From Amborella trichopoda (Eukaryota; Streptophyta; Magnoliopsida; Amborellales; Amborellaceae): DNA of 64,000 nucleotides. The notes below the pieces were generated by a model, which was not told the DNA's origin, searched no databases, and saw only the letters and a list, made by a program, of their open reading frames with translations. The DNA lies in contig NW_006494943.1 in the NCBI RefSeq assembly GCF_000471905.2, positions 5,898,471 through 5,962,470 of the forward strand, written 5' to 3'. Shown here piece by piece: positions 57,001-64,000 of this stretch (its first letter is position 1; each line of letters opens with the position of its first letter). Made by a program: the position numbers and the translations under genes.

Positions 57001-60000
57001 CACTTTTTCCTCTCTCTCTCTCACTTGCATTTGTATCGTTTTTTTTTCTTTTCTACTGCGCTCTCGTTCTGCTCTTTTTTTTTTCTTTTTACTACTCTTT
57101 CGTTCTATTCTTGTACATCTTTCTTCTTCGTTCTCTTCTCTCTCTCTCCTCTTCATTATAGTGCACTCTCTTCTCTTCTTTCCTTCAGGGGTTCTCTCAT
57201 TTATCTCTCGAACCTCATCCACCCTTCCTATCTCCCTCTCTAACATTTTCTATATTTTGCTGGTGAGAAAATGGTAAATAGGTTGTCTCCTTGAGCGTGT
57301 TGAGCACCCGGCCTGTGGGTGGCCATGCATCTCGTTTTTTGATCTCTTGGGTTCCGAGCTCTCGGCTTGTCAGTAGCTGGACTCCCCTACCTCTTCTTTT
57401 GCTGTTTTTCCTTTTCTTCTATTCTTCTTGTTATTGGGTTCCCTTGCATGGGCTGCCTTAGACTCATGCCTCGTGAGATTTTTTCTTCTTTTACTCCTTG
57501 TCATGAACTTCTGTACATATATAAAGCGGATTTTTCCCCCCAAAAAAAAAAGAAGGAAAGGAAAGAGGAATGAAGGGAATAAAGAAAGGAAGGTAAGTTT
57601 TATGGTAAACAAGAGAAGAAGAAATTGAAGGGTACCTTGGAAGGGAGGAGCCTTAGGAGGTGCTACCAAGCCTTCTCTGTGGTCTTCAATCAAAGAGTTC
57701 AAGAAGCGTTTCCAGTATTTTTCTTTCTTTCCAAAGTTCTCAAAATAAACATTCTGTGGGCTAGACATCCCTCTCTCACCTTTTTAGACATATTAAGGAC
57801 TTAAGATACCCCTAACTAAAATAAGATAATTAAATGAGCAAATGCCCCCTAAATTCTCTACAACATCCAAAAGACATAATTACCCCAATATTACTAAAAT
57901 AATTAGAAGCTCAAATAACCCTAGTTTCACTTTCCAAACAAAATACAAATAAAAACCAAAACCCTTGATAAAAATTAAATTAAAAATTTCCAATAGAAGG
58001 CCATGATGCTCTCATCACATAGGCTTGTAGCTGACTTTGAGAGATAGGAGCTGAGCCCCCATGCCTCCTTTTGCAAGCCATGTTATGAGGCCTGCAGTGT
58101 GCAGGGACTGCCATGACCTATTATGAGGCTCACAACCAACTTTGAGGAGACTTGAGCTACTCTCCAATAACTATTGAGGGAAATTTACCTGGGAAAATTC
58201 AAGGTTTCCACACACCTCCTCAGAGGAATGATTGTGAGCTCTGTAGTGAGGACACTTGTATACTGTAAGTTCTTGGAGAGCACTTTACAATTAATAATCT
58301 TACGTTCTACACATGTGGAGGCATTTCTTAGGTGCTCCATTATGGAACATCGGCAACCATCCGTCTTCTGCTTGTACTATTGTTGCTGTTCCAACTGCTG
58401 AAAACTGATAGACACTTAACACTCATACATACTAACGTACATAATCGTTATATGACAAGGTGCCTATTACATAGTGGTGCCATAAGCCCCTCACATGAAA
58501 GAATCTTTTTGCTCAATTTCTTTTACATTTAGAGATATGTAGCTATGTAACTCAAAGGATCTTTTTATTTTTACTTTAATTATTATATGTAACTAAATGA
58601 GTTAGGCACTAACATGCTGTTCTTTCTCACGAATTGATTTTGCAAGATAAGAGATGGAACACCTCTTATACTGAGAATGATGCTAATGGGCCCCGTTTTG
58701 GCCTTATAGTAAAAGCTAAAAAACATTATTTTATCACTATATCAAAAAATGTGGATATTGTTCTATTTGATTAACCATTGAAGAGTGTCTCTTTTCATGA
58801 TTGCCCCATAAAGGCAACTAATGATAAGGCTTGTTTCTGGGTACTAGGATGTCCAAAATGGGCCTAAGTGTGATGAGCTTCTTGAATGCAATGTCTTGAA
58901 GACCAGATTTGGCTAGAGAGTTTGATTTGTTGGGACCAAAACGTGCCCCTTGTTACTTCCGACTTGCTCATAACCCAAAAAAGTAGAGATTTGGTTGTTG
59001 CCTGTTCTATTGGCTTTAATGAACCTGCCTGTCCTGACCATTTTCCCGGGGTTTTTGATTCTGGCCTTTTGGGGTGGCTTTTTTGTCCTTTTTTGTTTTG
59101 ATGTAGATCCTGAAGTACCAAAACCCCATTTACAAGTGACACTGGTAGCATAATTAACCTGAAGGACTTGTCCTTTATTGCTGGTGATTATCGGACACTG
59201 GCAACATGTCCCCTATCCCAATTTTCCTGTTCCAAACACTTTAAAACTAGGATATATGCCTCGTTCTTCCACTGCCAAATCCACTGCTGCCCTTGCCACC
59301 TTCACTAGAATGTCTCCATCAATGTTGTTTGGTTGGTTAACTTATTACCTTGATATCCTTTTAACCATTTTTATATTGGCCAAGCGAAAATGATTTGCAT
59401 CAGCATCGCAAATTTTAGAACGTGAATTTTGGCTGGTGGAAGGCTTGCCAGGAGAAACATGGTCCGTGTGTAAAGTCAGTGATCTTTGACTTGGAAACTC
59501 TAAAGCGGTACATAACAAGGATGTTTAGGATAGTGATTACTGGAACAAGTTTTATTTCCTTTTTTGAGTTCCCAATTTTATTTTGAAGCTCCTTATTTCT
59601 TTTCTTTTTTGCTGGTCAATTCTTAAACGTTATTTATCTACTTGGGAAATTCCACGCTGATCTTGATTAATCTGTTGACCCAGATGAATAAGAGCTGGTA
59701 TACAGCTGCGTGATTGGCATCTTTGTCCAGGTGACCTTGGGAGATGGTTGTTCTTCATCTAGTCTAAGAAACTCTCTAAGGAGTCTGTAATGTGCTATGG
59801 GAGGAGCCCTTCATCTCAATGTAACCGCTGTATAATTTTGAGGAATCCTTCTCCATTATGAGGAATTCAAGGATCTTTGATTCTTCATGGTAATAAATGT
59901 CCTAATCATATTGAGTGGGCCCACAGCCATGTCAACCCACCCTTCGCATAGTTCCTTCGCATCTTTAACCTTACCGTCCAAATCACCTAAGATTTATTTT

Positions 60001-63000
60001 TTATTTTTTATTTTTTGGGTTTTTTGGCAGGGATGCCGAGGGGGGGGATTTAAGTGAGAATCCTTTTCCTCTTTAACTATATTTATGAATTCTAGGTTCG
60101 TTAAGCTCATAATTTGTAACCATTTGCAACTTGTTACACTCTTAATAGAGGGATTCTTCCTGGTTGTAAAGCCTTGTTTTATTCTAGCTGCTTTAGGCCA
60201 CTTATTGAGGAGAGTAATTCTAGCAATGTCATCATTCTGTTCAAGAAAGAATAACCTGTTCCCTAGAAACTGGAGTGTCTAGATGGATGTCATCTAACTC
60301 ATTGCAAATGTGTTAGCTCCACTAGTTCTTAGAGAAGCAAACTCATTGGCACATTGGTTGACTGTTCTAGGAGTGGCTGCAGAAGAATTGGGCCTGCTGG
60401 TTTTCTATCTCTATATCCTGGGGTAATGTTGTTTATTGTAATTGTGTCTTTTTAGTGGAAATTTCTTGCAATCCAAAAGTGACAAATGATCACCTCTACA
60501 AAAGGATTGGGGCTGTGGGAATGCCCCTTTCTGTAGCGTAGGCTTATAATAATGTCATATTCCTCGTAGTCTATTTACTATTTGGTTAAAATCCTTAATG
60601 ATCAACACGATTGTAGTAGATTGTTGTAGAAATTTATGACTGAAAATGTTAATAATAAGCATTTGGTATTGTAATGTAAGAGTTCTGTTAATCATTGATC
60701 TTGCTTTTAGTGCATGATGTTCTGTGAAATACTACCTATTTGTGTTAGTACAGTTGTGTGGACTCCACTTGTTCGTTTGGTGTTATTCATGCTTATTCCA
60801 AATGACTATCATTTTCTTTTTTGGATGTGGTCTTAATAAAGAGTCTGATGCTGTATATGGATGTCTGTCTTGGGTTTTGCTCTGCTGGATTTGTCTACAC
60901 CCTGCATTCTTATTGCTGTGATTCTGTTGTTTGGACCATAGAAGTCAGCAACTTCCTAGTGTTTCAAATCATTTGCAACGGCGTTCTGGAAGTGTTTTGC
61001 CTCCACCGTTGGATGATTTCTGCTGCAATCCTATGGCTACTTCTGGAAAACCGTTGGTCAAGCCTACTGGTCATGTATGTTCTCTATCCTGCTCTTCTTT
61101 TCTTAGCATTTCCCTTACAAAACAAAAGCGTCTTTGAAGTGTCGGTGCTTATTTTTCTTATTCTTTTTTTTTTAAACTTATTGATGATTGGTTCTCATAT
61201 TGCTTTCTGGTTTCTAATGTGGATTGAAATTGCTGATGCACTGGAACTTATTGGATCCAATGGTAGGCTACGTATCTTATTCTATGTTCTCTCTTTCAAT
61301 CCAGACTCCTGTTAGCCACGCTAAAGTTTCCCTCTCTAATGGTAGTGCGGCAAAATCAAGTGTTCTCCCAGCTGCTGCCTCTTGGTAAACAAAAATTTCT
61401 TTGGTTCTCAAAAGTTAAAAGTGGTCCTAAAGGTTTCCTTTTTCTTATATCTTGATTGTGTATTCTAGGGGCTTGCGTGTTGTGCAAGGAAGAGCAGCAG
61501 CTCAGGTGCCTGTGAAGCTAAAGCCAAGCATATGTAATGGCCCCTCCGGGGTTGCAACATCATCGGTATCAGCAGTGCATGCAGATCAAGGGGACACCCC
61601 TATTTCTAGTTCAGAATCTCAAGCAATGCAATCAAACAGTATTTTGGGGTCTTTTGAATCTTCTAAAGAACATATTCTCAGAAGTTACCAAACATGTGTT
61701 TTTGATGTTGCTGTGGAGGCTGCTTCGGACGCACTTTCAGATCCTACCACTTCTAAGCTTTCCCCTCATTCTTTTTCTTTGCAAGACAAGACCGGGTTCA
61801 CAAAGTTGCAGGCTTCTAGAGACAATGAAGACATTGAGAGAGAGTCATATGGCTCAAGTCCTGATGCAGCTGTTAATGGATGTTCAGCTATGGAGGGACA
61901 CATGCAAAAGTTATGCTACGGAATGTCCTCGAGGAATCTCAAGGCATGTGTTGGAAGTGAAAAGGCTGATGTTGGCAATAGTGTTAATTCAGTTTCAGTT
62001 TATGATTATCTTTGCTCTACCACCCAAACACCAGAAATTCAAGTTGATGATACTCAACAGGATATTTCTAGAAATGATTTTGAGGATTTGTCCTCTGAAC
62101 CATTGCGGCATGATGCCAAAATATCTAAAGGTCTATGTTTTGTTGAGGAGTCATCTGAAAAGTGTGCAGATTTTTATGGGCAGTCTTCACTGGGTAATGA
62201 AATGGATAATGATTTCCAAGCTGATGGTGCTCATGGGTTTCTGAACTCAGAAGCTTCTTCTAGTTTGACATATTTTCCTTCTTCATTCAGTCAACTGACT
62301 GCTGCAAATCATTCTACTTCTGGATACTGGGGCCCTAGTACCTTGAGTGCTATTTGTGCAGGTAGTTCAGTTGCTACAATTACTAACTGTGATAGTTTTT
62401 GTGATCACATATATTTTGCAGTTAATGAAGTTGTGTTGTTTTATTTTTTTTTGCAGAAGGTGTTCCACAATCATCTCATCATACTGAAATCGACAAGCCC
62501 AGAAGCTGTGCAACTGTACAGAGGGACAACATTGAAAATCCAGATCTGCTTTCTAAATTGGAGAACTGTAGGTCATCACATACATCTGAAGGTGACATTT
62601 TTGATGCCGACAGAAAGGGCTCTGTAAATACGAGGGAAAGCAACATCATAGAAAATATATTTTCCCTGGATTTTGATCCTTTTGATGATCCATTATCTTC
62701 TCCTCATGATTTGGTGAAATTATTGCTCAATGATAGTGACAAAAAAAGTGGTTCGTCAACACAATCCGCCGCTTGGAAACCTCAATACAATAATCAGTCT
62801 AGGTTTTCTTTTGCAAGGCAGGAAGATTGCATAAATCAATCAAGTGATATAAGAACATTGTGGGGAGATAGTGGGCATATGCAGTCGAGACATTTTGATC
62901 AACAGGAAACTATGGAGAGCAGCGAGACATATTTGAATAAATCTCTAAATGGTGTTTCTGCCTTGGAGAATTTTGATATTTTCTCCAGCAGCCGCGGTTA

Positions 63001-63023
63001 TCTTTCTTCTAATAAGGTTCCTG
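51069..63023 (+). CDS. NOT4: NOT4/CNOT4 E3 ubiquitin ligase, spliced, 3' end outside window
   Basis: CCR4-NOT subunit 4 homologue: RING E3 ligase linked to mRNA decay and translation quality control. Coding exons: 51,069-51,161; 51,906-52,033; 52,264-52,414; 52,642-52,748; 53,582-53,665; 53,752-53,800; 53,934-54,025; 60,942-61,074; 61,305-61,384; 61,469-62,361; 62,457-63,023. All junctions are GT-AG and keep frame, giving 2377 nt (about 792 residues). The start MSDEGERTCPLC is the family start. RING C4C4: Cys 9, 12, 26, 28, 33, 36, 53, 56. RRM about 109-190 (NLVYIVGVP, then SVYITYAKEEEA). C3H1: Cys197, Cys206, Cys211, His215. A Ser-rich, mostly disordered C-terminal region follows (LPAAASWGLRVVQGRAA; SLDFDPFDDPLSSPHDL). 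Exon 11 stops at a split Gly codon before GTGAGT, so the last exons lie beyond 64,000. No internal stop. Confidence 0.93.
53149..53208 (+). repeat. 32-bp tandem duplication in a NOT4 intron
   Basis: GGTTGCACTATCATGTGTCA and what follows are repeated 32 bp later (53,181) with two changes. Within the intron 52,749-53,581. Confidence 0.85.
54511..54548 (+). mobile_element. 38-bp LINE (RTE-type) 3'-end insertion
   Basis: CCGACCCCAAATAGTTGGGA then AAAGGCT and a (GAT)n tail, the characteristic 3' end of plant RTE-type LINEs. It is flanked by an 18-bp direct repeat, GATAGAATTGCTGTTTAG (54,493-54,510) and GATAGGATTGCCGTTTAG (54,549-54,566), with two differences. It is an extremely 5'-truncated insertion. 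Confidence 0.8.
54964..55278 (+). repeat. 157-bp tandem duplication in NOT4 intron 8
   Basis: Copy 1 is 54,964-55,120 and copy 2 is 55,121-55,278, about 95% alike by eye. No terminal features of a transposon; it looks like a local duplication. Confidence 0.9.
56790..57250. repeat. Purine-rich / pyrimidine-rich pair in intron 8
   Basis: 56,790-56,980 is built from GAAAGA/GGAAAG-type units. 56,980-57,250 is built from CTCTCT/TTCTTT-type units. Opposite composition on one strand would allow long-range pairing in the pre-mRNA. Confidence 0.6.
57280..57551 (+). mobile_element. Possible 5'-truncated LINE 3' end
   Basis: A T-rich 3'-UTR-like stretch ends in 'tgtacatatataaagcgga' and then TTTTTCCCCCC followed by an A10 run at 57,541-57,550, the usual look of plant L1-type LINE 3' ends. 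No target duplication could be fixed because the surroundings are GA-rich. Confidence 0.4.
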
Positions 63024-64000
63024 GTGAGTATCCATGTTAACAGAATTTTCTGTGCCATAAAAATGTTAAGTTACTGGCTAAAATGCGTCATGCATTTATT
63101 TTCTGTCATAAGTGACAACTTATGTATTCAGATGCAATTGTTGCTATGTATGATTGCTTATTACCTTTTTTTTGCTTTTTCTTTTCTGGCTTTGGGCTAT
63201 TTAGTATGCTTTTTGATTGTTGGCCCCGTAAACTCTTGACACCCAAGAGGAAGATCTACTTGGTCATTATTGTTGTTATGTTTTTGATAATAGTTCTATA
63301 TGGATCCTAAAGCTGTGCACATAATTCCTTATACCATAGTTCATCGTACTGCATTCTACTTATGGTTATAAAGTTTTGTATTAAGATTGCTTCCAATACA
63401 ACTTGAGTTGTCCAAAGTTCTTCCCTAAGCTTTAGGCCTATCCCACAAAGTTGGTGTTAGGAGCCATGCTAGATTCTTGCATTTGTTCATTCTTTTCCGT
63501 TTTTTTTCCTTTTTTTTTTTGAGATACAAGAGTGCCCTATCCTGTATCTCCATTCTACAATCCAAATAAAATTCTATGCCATCCAAACCTCATTTCCTCT
63601 TACTTCAGCATCTAGGATTTCAAAGGTGTCATCTACCTTCTCAACTGGATTAAAATGGGATAAGATTTATTTTCAAATTGTCTCTTGGATTGTTATGATT
63701 TGCAATGAAACATAATGTAGAATATGGCATTACAATGACATCCTTCTCTCTTACCTTAATTTCTCTTCCAAGTTTTTTGGTCAATCTCAAGCAATACCGA
63801 GCATCATCTTTCTAATATTTTTTTTGCCTCTACTCGCATCTTTTACATATTTTGTTGTTCTCGTGAAATTTTCTGTGGCATTCCTCTCCATCCAAACTGA
63901 TTTGTGCTGCTAGTTAGGATACCTTCTTCCCTTTTTGAAAGCACCTCTCCAATGACTTAGATGACATTTCTATCTTCTTTGTTCGCTTAAACCACTATTT
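63024..64000 (+). other. NOT4: NOT4 intron 11 (to the window edge)
   Basis: Begins with GTGAGT and shows no acceptor followed by sequence continuing the protein. Only T-rich intron-like DNA is seen. Confidence 0.7.

Larger units (their letters stand above)
54026..60941 (+). other. NOT4: NOT4 intron 8 (6.9 kb)
   Basis: The longest intron, between the C3H1 exon and the exon reading SQQLPSVSNHLQRRSGS. It contains small insertions and repeats listed separately, a purine-rich stretch (56,790-56,980) followed by a pyrimidine-rich one (56,980-57,250), and otherwise unique-looking T-rich DNA. No second gene is recognised. Confidence 0.75.

Noticed and set aside
60821..61315. 164-codon ORF overlapping NOT4 exon 8
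   Set aside because: Different frame from the exon and runs into both introns; the true frame is the one reading SQQLPSVSNH.
61537..62244. 235-codon ORF inside NOT4 exon 10
   Set aside because: Alternative frame of the exon; the frame continuing LPAAASWGLRVV is supported by splicing phase.
1..64000. tRNA, rRNA or other structured RNA genes
   Set aside because: No tRNA-like A/B-box pairs with cloverleaf arms or rRNA sequence noticed; a tRNAscan or Infernal run would settle it.

Overview
The window is nuclear DNA of a flowering plant. The first ~45 kb is an accumulation of decayed retrotransposons; the last ~18 kb holds most of one host gene. The plant call rests on Tat-type Ty3/gypsy elements carrying a second (archaeal-type) RNase H and an antisense plant-mobile-domain ORF, a DUF4283-type plant LINE, and a plant-style NOT4/CNOT4 gene. 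Introns of 4.7 and 6.9 kb suggest a large, repeat-rich genome. The species cannot be named from the sequence.

Bases 1-30,660 are a head-to-tail series of Tat/Ogre-like pieces, all on the + strand: LTR-a (U5 only, 1-1006), remnant A with the antisense ORF (1007-3892), LTR-b (about 3893-7251), interior B (gag, RT, RNase H, second RNase H, integrase; 7252-16,640), LTR-c (about 16,640-19,679), interior C (gag and protease only; 19,680-24,700), LTR-d (U5 only, 24,700-27,520), remnant D (a 103-bp tandem array and polypurine tract), and LTR-e (28,233 to about 30,660). Adjacent interiors share the LTR between them. All coding parts carry stops and frameshifts.

The most unusual signal lies inside these LTRs. 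Downstream of the TATA box and poly(A) signal, each LTR carries pyrimidine-rich sequence at the same place. In LTR-a, -b and -c this is a minisatellite with a 47-59 bp period. The repeat cores of the three have unrelated sequences, but each core folds as an imperfect hairpin (stem 10-12 bp, loop 7-9 nt) separated by a CT-rich spacer. Many changes between units keep the stem paired, often as G-U pairs. LTR-e has at least two similar hairpins. In LTR-b and LTR-c the array lies between an AG|GTAAC/GTAAA-like donor and a CAG acceptor, so it may sit in a leader intron.

Bases 30,660-45,700 hold an unclassified stretch, a GGGTC-rich terminal fragment, a diverged LTR-like segment, a minus-strand LINE (about 32,700-37,764) whose reverse-transcriptase YADD motif is lost, and a minus-strand LARD-like LTR element (37,765-44,748) with clear PBS and polypurine tract but no recognisable protein. 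The LARD-like element abuts LINE ORF1.

Bases 45,700-64,000 hold the NOT4 gene (RING, RRM, C3H1 zinc finger): a 5'-UTR exon ending at 46,319, eleven coding exons from 51,069 to 63,023, and a 3' end beyond the window. Its introns carry small insertions: a 73-bp hAT-like MITE with an 8-bp target duplication, a 38-bp LINE/RTE-like 3' tail with an 18-bp target duplication, and a 157-bp tandem duplication. NOT4 is the only gene here that looks functional.
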